From Pseudobdellovibrionaceae bacterium (lineage in GTDB: Bacteria; Bdellovibrionota; Bdellovibrionia; Bdellovibrionales; UBA1609), in assembly GCA_025354795.1 (NCBI GenBank), contig JANXMF010000163.1:1-57191 (forward strand): a stretch of DNA of 57,191 nt, written 5' to 3'. A model generated the notes under the pieces. The model ran no database searches. It saw only the letters and a program-made list of their open reading frames with translations, and was not told the origin of the DNA. Position numbers and translations under genes: made by a program. Below are positions 14,923-23,683 of the stretch, piece after piece; within the stretch, counting starts at the first letter, position 1; the number at the start of each line of letters is the position of its first letter.

Positions 14923-15525
14923 ATGAAACTAATTGTGGGATTGGGAAATCCGGGCGCGAAATACCTGATGACCCGTCACAATATTGGATTTTTGTTTATT
15001 GATGCACTGGCCGGCGGCGGCCAGTTTAAGAATGAATTCCGCGCAGACACCCTCAAAGTTAAAATTCACGGTGAGCCGGTTCTGCTTTGTAAACCTCAGA
15101 CGTTTATGAATCTCTCCGGCGAGGCCGTGCAACCCCTAATGAAATTTTACGATATCGCTAGGGACGACCTTTTGGTGGTGCACGATGAAGTCGATCAGCC
15201 CTTTGGTTTCATGAAGTTTCAGTCCAAGCGCGGCCACGGCGGTCATAACGGCATCCGCAATATTCATCAAGTCCTTGCCGGCGACGACTATGCCCGCCTG
15301 CGCTTAGGCGTCGGGCGTCCACCGATTTTTGTCGACGACACCGGCGCGCGCACCGGAAAGAGCATGGATACGGCGGACTGGGTCTTGCAAAACTTTAGCA
15401 AAGAGGAACAATCGAAACTTCCGGATTTTATCAGTCTGGCCGCCGATGGTGCGGATATGTGGGTCAACCAGGGTCTGGGACAGGCCGCGACGCAATTCAA
15501 CGGGAAAGAGACGAAAGGCATTTGA
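14923..15525 (+). CDS. pth: Peptidyl-tRNA hydrolase
   Basis: 200 residues, full family length. Pth cleaves peptidyl-tRNA released from stalled ribosomes. Motifs: IVGLGNPGAKYLMTRHNIGF with the catalytic His in RHNIGF, CKPQTFMNLSGEAV, VVHDEVDQPFG with the conserved Asp, and the GHGGHNGIRNI segment. A longer frame into rplY exists but the Met at 14923 matches the family start exactly. ychF follows after a single base. Confidence 0.97.
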   Translation: MKLIVGLGNPGAKYLMTRHNIGFLFIDALAGGGQFKNEFRADTLKVKIHGEPVLLCKPQTFMNLSGEAVQPLMKFYDIARDDLLVVHDEVDQPFGFMKFQSKRGHGGHNGIRNIHQVLAGDDYARLRLGVGRPPIFVDDTGARTGKSMDTADWVLQNFSKEEQSKLPDFISLAADGADMWVNQGLGQAATQFNGKETKGI

Positions 15526-15526
15526 A

Positions 15527-16627
15527 ATGGGATTAAAATGTGGAATTGTCGGGTTGCCAAATGTGGGCAAGAGCACCCTATTCAACGCCCTCACGTCTTC
15601 GCAGGCCGAGGCCGCCAATTATCCGTTTTGCACCATTGATCCCAATGTGGGCGTGGTGACGGTTCCCGATGTCCGACTCGAGCAGATTTCGCAATTTGTA
15701 AAGCCCCAAAACCAAGTGCCGACGGTGATTGAGTTTGTGGATATCGCGGGACTGGTGGCCGGTGCGAGCCAAGGCGAGGGCCTCGGCAATAAATTTTTAA
15801 TGAATATACGCGAGACCGACGCCATTGTGCATGTGGTGCGCTGTTTTGTGGACCCCAATGTCGTGCATGTGAGCGGCAACGTCGATCCTCTGCGCGACAT
15901 TGAGGTGATCAACACCGAATTGATGCTCGCCGATTTGGATTCGGTCGAGAAGCGTTTCAAAAAAATCGAGAAGCTGGCACATACAAGTAAAGACGCCAAA
16001 GTAAAGTCCGAGTTCAACATTGTTAAAAAGGTGTATGATGCGCTAAAGGAGGGTAAGCCCGCGCGCACCGTGACCGTGGAAGAAGATGAAACCCAGATCT
16101 TGCGCGAAATGCATCTGCTCACGTCTAAACCGGTTTTATACGTATGCAACGTTTCCGAAGACGAATTTCTAAGCGGCAAGAGTGCGATGGCTGACAAGGT
16201 CGCCGAGCAGGCCAAGAGCGAAAATAATTTAAGTTTACAAATCTGCAGTCAAATGGAAGCCGAGATCGCTCAGCTCGAGCCCAGCGAGCGCGGCGAGTTT
16301 TTGGCTTCTATGGGGATCAAAGAACCTGGGCTCAACCGCCTCATTCGCGAGTCCTACCAATTGCTCAATCTGATCACTTATTTTACCGCCGGCGAAAAAG
16401 AAGTCCGTGCCTGGACGGTAGCCAGGGGCAGTAAGGCGCCCCAAGCGGCCGGCGTGATTCACACCGACTTTGAGCGTGGTTTTATACGCGCCGAAACCTA
16501 CCACTGCAAAGATCTGTTGGCACTTAAGTCGGAGTCGGCGGTCAAAGAGGCCGGCAAGTACCGCTCGGAAGGCAAAGAGTACCTCGTGCAAGACGGCGAC
16601 ATTATGCTGTTCCGATTTAACGTTTAG
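15527..16627 (+). CDS. ychF: Redox-regulated ATPase YchF (OLA1 family)
   Basis: 366 residues. An Obg-related P-loop protein that prefers ATP: P-loop GLPNVGKSTLFNAL, switch I YPFCTIDPNVGVV, DIAGLVAGASQGEGLGN, and a coiled-coil insertion (about 125-170). The C-terminal TGS domain includes LINLITYFTAGEKEVRAWTV-like sequence, FERGFIRAE and GKEYLVQDGDIMLFRFNV. It associates with ribosomes. AAAGG lies 8 bases before the ATG at 15527; the start lies 1 base after the pth stop. Last gene of the cluster. Confidence 0.97.
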   Translation: MGLKCGIVGLPNVGKSTLFNALTSSQAEAANYPFCTIDPNVGVVTVPDVRLEQISQFVKPQNQVPTVIEFVDIAGLVAGASQGEGLGNKFLMNIRETDAIVHVVRCFVDPNVVHVSGNVDPLRDIEVINTELMLADLDSVEKRFKKIEKLAHTSKDAKVKSEFNIVKKVYDALKEGKPARTVTVEEDETQILREMHLLTSKPVLYVCNVSEDEFLSGKSAMADKVAEQAKSENNLSLQICSQMEAEIAQLEPSERGEFLASMGIKEPGLNRLIRESYQLLNLITYFTAGEKEVRAWTVARGSKAPQAAGVIHTDFERGFIRAETYHCKDLLALKSESAVKEAGKYRSEGKEYLVQDGDIMLFRFNV

Positions 16628-16655
16628 GTTTCGGTACAAAATATTCGATTTTGCG

Positions 16656-16697
16656 GCAACCCTTCGTTGCTCTTTCTCAAACTAGCGGCTGGCTAGT
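16656..16697 (+). terminator. Two small hairpins after ychF, possible terminator
   Basis: GCAAC-CCTTC-GTTGC (16656-16670) followed by TCTTTCTC, then ACTAGC-GGCTG-GCTAGT (16681-16697) followed by CTTTCG. Both stems are short and the T tracts are broken, so termination is only suggested. Confidence 0.3.
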
Positions 16698-16831
16698 CTT
16701 TCGTCGTCGCACCTCGATTTGCCACGGAATCATGGAACCAGTTCCGGTCCCCCAAAGGTCCGGGCCGCTCGCTTTATCAATGCGCAATAACGCAAATGGG
16801 ATCACAATTTAATTTGGGTGGAGGTACTCGC

Positions 16832-17590
16832 ATGATGCACGTAATTGCAGTGATTCTATTGATGACCGTAGTCCAAGTTCACGCCGCCACGGGCAGTAGC
16901 AGTCACGGCAGCAGCAGTGGCGGAGCCGTCGCCGGACTCGGCGGTTATGGAGCGATCGGTTTTTACGGCGGAATCGTCAATTCCACCCAAGATGACCTCA
17001 ATACCATGCAAAGCCGCGCCAACATCAACCAAGGTGGAATCACCACAGGGCAACTGACTCAAGCCTACGAGTTCGGGCCGTTTTACCAATACCGCTTCGA
17101 CGGTACGATCTACGCGCTCCATATCCGACCTACCTATTTTTATGCGCGCCAAGACGGTTCGGGCTCGGCCGGGAGTTACACTTATGGTGTGACCGGATAC
17201 ACGATCTTTCCCATGCTCAAACTCTACCCACTTGAAAATAACTTTATGAAATTCTACATGCAGCTGGGGCTCGGTTACGGTTCCGCAAACGGCATGATCA
17301 CCGAGGGCGCCGGCAATCACGTAGACTTTACCAGCGGAGGCTTTGGCACCGAGGTCGGACTGGGCGCGGAATTGTGTTTGACCTCGAGTCAGTGCATTTC
17401 AGCTGAGGGAAACTATCGCTACCTGAATTTCAATCGCAGCGTCGTCACCAAATCGTCGGGAACGTTCAACGCCTCCAATGGTTCGCTCACTCAATATGGC
17501 AAGGGTCAGGAACTTGAGCTGGACAATAGCGACTTGGCCATCCGCATGGGCGGCCTGATGTTTATGTTCGGCTATTACTTATATTTTTAA
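16832..17590 (+). CDS. Outer-membrane beta-barrel protein, unknown role
   Basis: 252 residues. A signal peptide (MMHVIAVILLMTVVQVHA) is followed by a Gly/Ser-rich linker and alternating amphipathic strands rich in Tyr, Phe and Gly (YQYRFDGTIYALHIRPTYFY, FYMQLGLGYGSA), ending in YYLYF; a C-terminal Phe is the usual sorting signal for outer-membrane barrels. About 8-10 strands are expected. No specific family is recognised. The start at 16832 has GGAGG 7 bases upstream; an in-frame ATG at 16796 lacks one. Confidence 0.75.
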   Translation: MMHVIAVILLMTVVQVHAATGSSSHGSSSGGAVAGLGGYGAIGFYGGIVNSTQDDLNTMQSRANINQGGITTGQLTQAYEFGPFYQYRFDGTIYALHIRPTYFYARQDGSGSAGSYTYGVTGYTIFPMLKLYPLENNFMKFYMQLGLGYGSANGMITEGAGNHVDFTSGGFGTEVGLGAELCLTSSQCISAEGNYRYLNFNRSVVTKSSGTFNASNGSLTQYGKGQELELDNSDLAIRMGGLMFMFGYYLYF

Positions 17591-17663
17591 CGCGACGGTT
17601 AACCATTAGGCCTTGGATTACTAACGCAACGCTTAACCAGGGGCGTGTTTCACAACGCTCCGT
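17591..17663. repeat. Three imperfect direct repeats in a convergent gap
   Basis: CGCGACGGTTAACCATTAGG, CGCAACGCTTAACCAGGGGC and CAACGCTCCGTTTAACCGC, each built around an ACG...TTAACC core at spacing of about 30-35 bases. They fill the whole gap between the outer-membrane gene and oppC; the last copy includes the oppC stop codon. Confidence 0.45.
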
Positions 17664-18563
17664 TTAACCGCTTCGACCACGCATCTGCGGATCAAAAGCG
17701 TCACGCAAACCGTCACCCAGTAAATTAAACGCCAGCATGGCCATAAAAATGGCAATCCCCGGTGAGATCATGAGATGTGGGTAGGACTTCAAAGACCGCC
17801 AGCCATCGTTGGCGAGCACTCCCCAACTTGAAAACGGCGGCTGCAGTCCCAAGCCCAGAAAGCTCAAAAAGCTCTCTGACAAAATATTTGAGGGAATCTG
17901 AAAGGTCAGAAGTACGATTACCGGACCGACTATATTTGGCAGAATATGCTGGCTGACAATCCGCAATCCAGACGCCCCCATCGCGCGGGCGGCTTCTACA
18001 TAGGCCATTTGCTTCATTTGCAGAATCTGGCCACGGACCACCCGCGCTAGTGATACCCAACTCACCAGCGAAAGTGCTAGCAACATCCCAGTGAGGGCCT
18101 TCAATTCAGGATTTGATATAATGTCCACCGAGTCAAAAATCAGCTTCACCAAGATAAGCAGCACCAGCGATGGAATCGAATCGAGAATATCCACAATCCG
18201 CATCATACCGCTGTCCACAAAACCGCCGAACCAACCGGCCACGGCCCCGTAAATCGTACCAATCACCAGTGAGATTAGCGCCGTTATCACGCCCACGGCC
18301 ATCGAAATGCGCGCGCCGTAAATTAAGCGCGAAAGCATGTCGCGGCCCAGGCTATCGGTGCCGAACCAATGACGGGCGTCGGGCTTGGCCAAGACTTGAT
18401 CTAGGTATTGTTCATCAAACGGATAGGGCGAAATCCAAGGCGCCAGCAGCGCCACCGCGCAAATAAACACGATCAGTATTGCGGACCACACGGCCACTGG
18501 GTTTTTGCGCAATTTCTCAAGGGCTTCCTCTTGCAGGCTGCGGCCTTCTTGTTTTGTCTTCAT
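17664..18563 (-). CDS. oppC: Oligopeptide ABC transporter permease OppC
   Basis: 299 residues. Inner-membrane permease of a peptide/nickel-type ABC importer. An N-terminal cytoplasmic stretch, a first membrane segment (AVWSAILIVFICAVALLAPW), GTDSLGRDMLSRLIYGARISM and the EAA loop EAARAMGASGLRIVSQHILPN, which docks to the ATPase, are all present. ATGA overlap with oppB. No oppD/oppF ATPase gene follows; the operon ends at a convergent gap. Confidence 0.93.
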   Translation of the reverse strand: MKTKQEGRSLQEEALEKLRKNPVAVWSAILIVFICAVALLAPWISPYPFDEQYLDQVLAKPDARHWFGTDSLGRDMLSRLIYGARISMAVGVITALISLVIGTIYGAVAGWFGGFVDSGMMRIVDILDSIPSLVLLILVKLIFDSVDIISNPELKALTGMLLALSLVSWVSLARVVRGQILQMKQMAYVEAARAMGASGLRIVSQHILPNIVGPVIVLLTFQIPSNILSESFLSFLGLGLQPPFSSWGVLANDGWRSLKSYPHLMISPGIAIFMAMLAFNLLGDGLRDAFDPQMRGRSG

Positions 18564-19630
18564 ATCATCTTCACACGCGGGTCGATCACCGCCATCAAAA
18601 AGTCCGTGACCAAATTGGCGATCACCAGCATCACCGAGAACAGCAACGTGGTGCCGAGGATCAGCGGATAATCACGGTTGGTCACACTCAACACCAAATG
18701 TTTAGCGATACCGGGAATCGCGAAAATCTGTTCGATCACAAAAGACCCCGTGAGCACGCCCGCCGCCAAGGGACCGGACAGAGTCAGGACGGGTATCAGG
18801 GAATTTCGCAAAACATGTTTGAATAAAATCGTGCGCGAATCCAGGCCCTTGGCCTTGGCCGTACGAATGTAATCGGAATGAATGACCTCAAGCACACTGG
18901 CACGGGTCAGCCGAGCAATGACGGCCGCGGGCCTAAGACCTAAAACCACCATCGGCAAAACGTAGTAACCCGGTCCTTCCCACAGCGCCGGCTCGAACCA
19001 TCCCAGCCAAAAGCAAAAGACCATAATGAAAATCGGCGCCATTAAGAAGCTCGGCAACGAAACTCCGCTGATCGCCAAAAACATCGCGGCAAAATCCGTT
19101 TTCGATCCTTGCTTCCAGCCGGCAAGCACGCCTGCGGGGATACCCACAATATAGGAAATCAACAGCGCGTAGATCCCGAGCTGCACGGAACTGGGCAGGC
19201 TTTCGGCGATGATGGCGCTAGTGTCGCGGCCAATGTATTTATAGGACTGGCCGAGGTCGCCGTGGAGCAGATCGACCATATAGTCTAAATATTGTTTAGG
19301 TACAGAATCATTGAGATGGTATTTTTTGGCAAGATTGGCTAGCACCTCGGGCGGGAGCGCCTTTTCGGAATCAAAGGGTCCGCCGGGCAGCACGCGCAAC
19401 AAAATAAAGGTCAGCGAGGCAATCATCCACACTACGAACACGGTCTCGAATAAGCGTTTCACCACAAAAAACGTCATGCCGCGCGAAATGGTGAACACCA
19501 CCGCGCCGCCAAAAAACACGACGCCATTGAGCATCCACTGCCACTTAGAAATTTCAAAATTGAAAAAGCTCATGACCACGGCCAAAACAAAAAGACCAAG
19601 GACAGCGGGACCCCAAGCGCGTGCGATCAC
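18560..19630 (-). CDS. oppB: Oligopeptide ABC transporter permease OppB with N-terminal extension
   Basis: 356 residues, about 50 longer than typical OppB (306). The extra N-terminus (residues 1-52) forms two additional hydrophobic segments (AVLGLFVLAVVMSFF and WMLNGVVFFGGAVVF) before the normal start-like sequence FFVVKRLFETVFVVWMIASL. The rest is canonical: RVLPGGPFD, LGQSY, and the EAA loop IRTAKAKGLDSRTILFKHVLRN. GTG start at 19630 overlaps the oppA stop (GTGA). Confidence 0.9.
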   Translation of the reverse strand: MIARAWGPAVLGLFVLAVVMSFFNFEISKWQWMLNGVVFFGGAVVFTISRGMTFFVVKRLFETVFVVWMIASLTFILLRVLPGGPFDSEKALPPEVLANLAKKYHLNDSVPKQYLDYMVDLLHGDLGQSYKYIGRDTSAIIAESLPSSVQLGIYALLISYIVGIPAGVLAGWKQGSKTDFAAMFLAISGVSLPSFLMAPIFIMVFCFWLGWFEPALWEGPGYYVLPMVVLGLRPAAVIARLTRASVLEVIHSDYIRTAKAKGLDSRTILFKHVLRNSLIPVLTLSGPLAAGVLTGSFVIEQIFAIPGIAKHLVLSVTNRDYPLILGTTLLFSVMLVIANLVTDFLMAVIDPRVKMI

Positions 19631-21207
19631 TTAAACGAAACTCCCTTGAGGATCCAACGATTGATCGAATTGAGCGGGAAGTTTTGCACCCTTTCGCTTA
19701 ATAAAATAGGACGCACATCGGAGAACACCGGCACCACCGGAACTTCCGTCTCGGTCAAAAGCTTCTGCGCCTCTTTGTAAATCTCGCGGCGCTTTTCTTT
19801 ATCCAAGCTGCTCGCGGCTGCCTCTATCAACTCGTCATAGTGTTTGTTCTTCCAGCCCGTGTAGTTGTTGTCTGAATAGCTGGTCATTACGTTCATGAAA
19901 TTGTCAGGGTCCGGAAAATCGGCGAGCCAACCCATGCGGAACAGGCTCGGCGTATCGTTGTGCAGGCGGTTCAAATAGACTTTCCACTCCTCATTCACCA
20001 CTTGAATATCGATCCCGAGATTCTTCTTAAGCTGGGCCTGGACATTTTCCGCCACACGCTGGTGGTTCTCGTTGGTGTTCAGCGCTAGACTCACTTTTGG
20101 GAACTTAGTGCGATCCTTATACCCGGCTTCATCCAACATGGCCGCGGCCTTGGCGGCGTCAAACTTAGTGCCGATTTCTTTTTCGTAACCAAACATTCCG
20201 AGCGGCACCCAACTGGTGAGCGGCGTGTGTCCGCCATTCAACAAGTCTGTCACTTGCTTGCGGTTCACGGCCAGCGAGAACGCCTTGCGCACTTTCACGT
20301 CGTTAAACGGAGGCTTACGCACGTTAAAGCCCATGTACCACAGGCTCAATGACGGCACCGAGTGAAAACCCGGGCGATTTTTGTATTGGGGCAGTTCCTT
20401 AAACGGAATTGTCTCCTGGAAATCAAGTTTACCCGACTCGAAAAGATTGAGAGCCGTCGAATACTCGTTGATCATATAGGCCAAAACGTTTTTAATTTTG
20501 GCTTTTTCCCCGTAGTAATTTTCGTTACGCTCCAAAACTATATTCTTGTCGTGATCCCAAACTTTCAAAGCGTAGGCGCCCAGCGTTTGGATATTTTTAG
20601 GATCCGTCCACTTGTCGCCAAACTTCGCCACCGTGTCTTTGCGAATGGGACAGGTCGAGTGATGGGTGAGCAGCAGTGGAAAATAGCCCATCGGTTTTTC
20701 GAGCTCCACCACCACTTGGCCCTGGTCGTTGATTTTAATGCCCACTTCTTTGAAATCTTTAATCTTACCGGCGTTAAAGGCTTTGGCGTTTTTCACCGGA
20801 AAAAGAAAATAAGCATATTCCGAAGCCGTCGCGGGATTGAGCATCCGTTCCCACCCATCCACCACGTGCTGACCGATAAATTCGGTGCCGTCGGTCCACT
20901 TCACACCCTTGCGCAAATTGAAGGTCCAAATACGAGCACCTTCACTGGCCGTCCAATCGGTGGCCAGGCCTGGAATGGGAGGCAACTCCGGATCGGCAAG
21001 ATTGTAATTCACCAGGGTTTCCATAATATTGAAAATTACCGTCGCCGATGTCGTGTCGGTGGCCTTACTCCAGTCTAGAGTCGGGGGCTCAGACAGCAAA
21101 TTGACCCGCATCGTTTCTTTGACATCGAGACCATATTCAAGATGCGAACTCTTACCCGTGCACGCAGCCGTCAGGGCCACCAGTACCATCACCACCATCA
21201 AACGCAT
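19627..21207 (-). CDS. oppA: Oligopeptide-binding lipoprotein OppA
   Basis: About 526 residues, solute-binding protein family 5. The N-terminus MRLMVVMVLVALTAAC is a lipoprotein signal with the acylated Cys at the end of a lipobox-like LTAAC, anchoring the protein in a membrane. The family 5 signature (NLRKGVKWTDGTEFIGQHVV) and closing FRMGWLADFPDPDNFM are visible. It captures peptides for OppBC. Start chosen at ATG 21207, with GGTGG 8-9 bases upstream; a GTG at 21219 is in frame but without a site. It lies 75 bases downstream of slt on the same strand, so peptides released by cell-wall turnover are an attractive but unproven substrate. Confidence 0.92.
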   Translation of the reverse strand: MRLMVVMVLVALTAACTGKSSHLEYGLDVKETMRVNLLSEPPTLDWSKATDTTSATVIFNIMETLVNYNLADPELPPIPGLATDWTASEGARIWTFNLRKGVKWTDGTEFIGQHVVDGWERMLNPATASEYAYFLFPVKNAKAFNAGKIKDFKEVGIKINDQGQVVVELEKPMGYFPLLLTHHSTCPIRKDTVAKFGDKWTDPKNIQTLGAYALKVWDHDKNIVLERNENYYGEKAKIKNVLAYMINEYSTALNLFESGKLDFQETIPFKELPQYKNRPGFHSVPSLSLWYMGFNVRKPPFNDVKVRKAFSLAVNRKQVTDLLNGGHTPLTSWVPLGMFGYEKEIGTKFDAAKAAAMLDEAGYKDRTKFPKVSLALNTNENHQRVAENVQAQLKKNLGIDIQVVNEEWKVYLNRLHNDTPSLFRMGWLADFPDPDNFMNVMTSYSDNNYTGWKNKHYDELIEAAASSLDKEKRREIYKEAQKLLTETEVPVVPVFSDVRPILLSERVQNFPLNSINRWILKGVSFK

Positions 21208-21282
21208 ACACACACCCACCTGTTAAAAAAGCATTGGGACAAGTTTTCGCTGAGGTGACGAAGCCAGTCAAGGCCAAAGGAC

Positions 21283-23565
21283 CTACCAAGATTCGCGGGT
21301 AGCTGCGCGAGTCGGAATGGAGACGCCAAGGCCCTTAGCCAAAAACTCGGCGGATTTTTGATCCTTGGCATAGAGACGGCGGTAAAGCGCATGGCTACGC
21401 ACCACCTTTTTTACATAGTTGCGAGTCTCTAAAAAGGGTATGTGTTCGACAAACTCGTCGGTTTCCAAGTGACCGAAGCTCACGAGCCAACTTTCCACCC
21501 GATGGGGACCCGCATTGTACGCTGCGGCAACCAGGGCCAGCTGGAAACTGAATTTTTGTCCAAGCCGCGCCAGGTACTGACCCCCCAACCGAATATTGGC
21601 CTCGGGATTCAACAAATCTAAGTTATCGGGTACGGGATCGCCACTCACTTTGTAAAGATTGCGCGCTGTGAGCGGCATCAGCTGCATCAGCCCTCGGGCG
21701 CCGACCGGCGAAATCACGTCGGCTTTATAAAGGCTTTCGGTGCGCATGATGGCCCAGATCCATTCTTGCGGCACGGAATGTCGGCTGGCTGTGCCCACAA
21801 CATTGCTTTTGAACGCCTGCGGATACATCGAAGTCCATAGTAATCGGGCACCCTCGAGTCCGCCACTTTCGCGCTCCTTGCTAAAGCTGAGTTCAGCGAT
21901 GCCGGCGGAGCGATGATAGGAATTGATGCCCTCATAGGCCGCGATCAGCATGCGCAAGTACTGCTGATTGCGCGTGCGTTTTTCGACCTCGATCAATTCC
22001 CAGCGCGCCAAATCTTGTAAATTCAACTGGATCAACTTTTGCGCCACATCGATGCGCGCGCGCAAAGCGGGATCTTTAATATCGGAAACCAGCACTTTTT
22101 CATCGTCACCTTCATCGCCGACCGGGACCGGCGCGGCTTCCTCTTCTTTACCTTCCGCTAAATTTTCTTCACTCTCTTGCGCCTCGTTGTAGTCGTTTGA
22201 GGCCGTTGGCTCCATCGGCAACAGGCGCGGGTTGAGCGGCGCACGCGGCTGACTGTCATCGACCTTCGAGCGGATCAGATCCAGTCTCGACTGCGCGGCC
22301 AAGCCGTAGTATGAGTAGGGATTGCGCCCGATGATGGTTTCAAGGGACACGCGTGCCTCGCGCCACTCGCTTAGACGGATATTCGCCATGGCCGACCAGT
22401 AGAGCAGGCGTTCTTCGAGACTGTCGCTCTTGCCGCGGCGGGAGTGCGAACTGCGCCGCACTTGCGCGAATTTCTCCAGCGCGCCCCGATAGTCACCGCG
22501 CAAATATTGTAGCCACGCCAAGTGCCACTGGGCATCCTTGGCCAATCCGGAACGCGCGTTAGATTTGGCAAACTGTTGGAATTTACGGACGGCGCCGTCG
22601 TAGTCTTGAAACTGATAACTCAAATAAGCCGCTTGAAACAGCGCCTCGCGCCCCTTCTTACTGTTCGGGTTGAGTTGATAGGCGCGCTCAAAGGCGCCAA
22701 CTGCAGTTTGATACTCACCCGAGCGTGCCGCCGCTTTGCCGAGCAGATGCAAAAACGGGACGCTGGATTTTTGCTCCGGGTAGTAGCGAATCAAAAGGTT
22801 CAAGGCATCATCCACTGATCCTTCGTTGACCAAAAAATTAGCCATGCTCATATCGAGCGTCAAGCGCTCCTTTGGTGCAACCTTTTCGAGCCGATCGGTC
22901 AATTCCTTGTGTGCCTTCTCAGATTCGCCTGCCCACTGCAGGCTCTTGACCCGGTCATTGAAATCATCTTTGAGCGCCGCGCACGGAAGTTTTTTGCCAT
23001 CGACCTCGGCTGCATGTAGGTCACTGCCCCATTCGGCGATGGCCGCGTGCGCGGGAAACTTCGCATAAAGCTTGCGCGCGCGTTTGCATGCACTCGCCAC
23101 GTGCCCGAGTTTCAGATCCGCGCGCAATAAACGGTAAAGCACTTCCGGAGAGCGGTAAGACCTTCGCCACTTGCGCTCGAGCGGCAGCAAACGGGCAATG
23201 GTTTCGCCATACTTTTTTTGCCGAAGGGCCACTTCGCCCAGATCAAATTGCGCTTGGTATTTGAGTTCGCTCGAAACCGGGCTTTGCAAGATTTTGGCGA
23301 ACTCCGGCTCGGCCTCTTTGTATTTTCCAAGTTCCAAATAAGTTTGGCCCAAATACCAGTGCTTATAAATCGAGAGGTAATTGCCAAGCTCTGGAACCTT
23401 CATCAGATCCCCGACGGCGGCGTCATATTGCTTCGCTTGGAAGGCGTCGACTCCACGCTTGAATGCCGCACGCGCTAGGTCTTCCGGGCTTTGAGCTTCC
23501 GGCCGCGCTTCGGACAGCGAAAAAAGAATTGGCAAAAGTAGCCACGCCTGATGGCGGATTCGCAA
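21283..23565 (-). CDS. slt: Soluble lytic murein transglycosylase with TPR-like repeats
   Basis: 760 residues. A signal peptide, then a long superhelix of TPR-like repeats (about 30-420; e.g. WYLGQTYLELGKYKEAEPEF), an acidic linker (about 445-490, rich in Glu and Asp) and a C-terminal SLT domain (about 595-750). The catalytic Glu is in MRTESLYKADVISPVGARG, with GLMQLMP and the AYNAGPHRVESWL signature. It cleaves the glycan strand of peptidoglycan, forming anhydro-muropeptides in the periplasm. Start: TTG at 23565 with CCGGAGG 5 bases upstream. The recognisable TPRs and acidic linker set it apart from E. coli Slt70. Divergent from radA. Confidence 0.92.
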   Translation of the reverse strand: MRIRHQAWLLLPILFSLSEARPEAQSPEDLARAAFKRGVDAFQAKQYDAAVGDLMKVPELGNYLSIYKHWYLGQTYLELGKYKEAEPEFAKILQSPVSSELKYQAQFDLGEVALRQKKYGETIARLLPLERKWRRSYRSPEVLYRLLRADLKLGHVASACKRARKLYAKFPAHAAIAEWGSDLHAAEVDGKKLPCAALKDDFNDRVKSLQWAGESEKAHKELTDRLEKVAPKERLTLDMSMANFLVNEGSVDDALNLLIRYYPEQKSSVPFLHLLGKAAARSGEYQTAVGAFERAYQLNPNSKKGREALFQAAYLSYQFQDYDGAVRKFQQFAKSNARSGLAKDAQWHLAWLQYLRGDYRGALEKFAQVRRSSHSRRGKSDSLEERLLYWSAMANIRLSEWREARVSLETIIGRNPYSYYGLAAQSRLDLIRSKVDDSQPRAPLNPRLLPMEPTASNDYNEAQESEENLAEGKEEEAAPVPVGDEGDDEKVLVSDIKDPALRARIDVAQKLIQLNLQDLARWELIEVEKRTRNQQYLRMLIAAYEGINSYHRSAGIAELSFSKERESGGLEGARLLWTSMYPQAFKSNVVGTASRHSVPQEWIWAIMRTESLYKADVISPVGARGLMQLMPLTARNLYKVSGDPVPDNLDLLNPEANIRLGGQYLARLGQKFSFQLALVAAAYNAGPHRVESWLVSFGHLETDEFVEHIPFLETRNYVKKVVRSHALYRRLYAKDQKSAEFLAKGLGVSIPTRAATRESW

Positions 23566-23683
23566 AACGACCTCCGGAAAGTGGACCTGTAAACCTCAAA
23601 TTATAGATCAAAACACAGCGCGAAAACGAGCCCAGAAGATATATTTTTTATGCAAGCCCAAGCACGCTATGGTAGCCAGAGGT

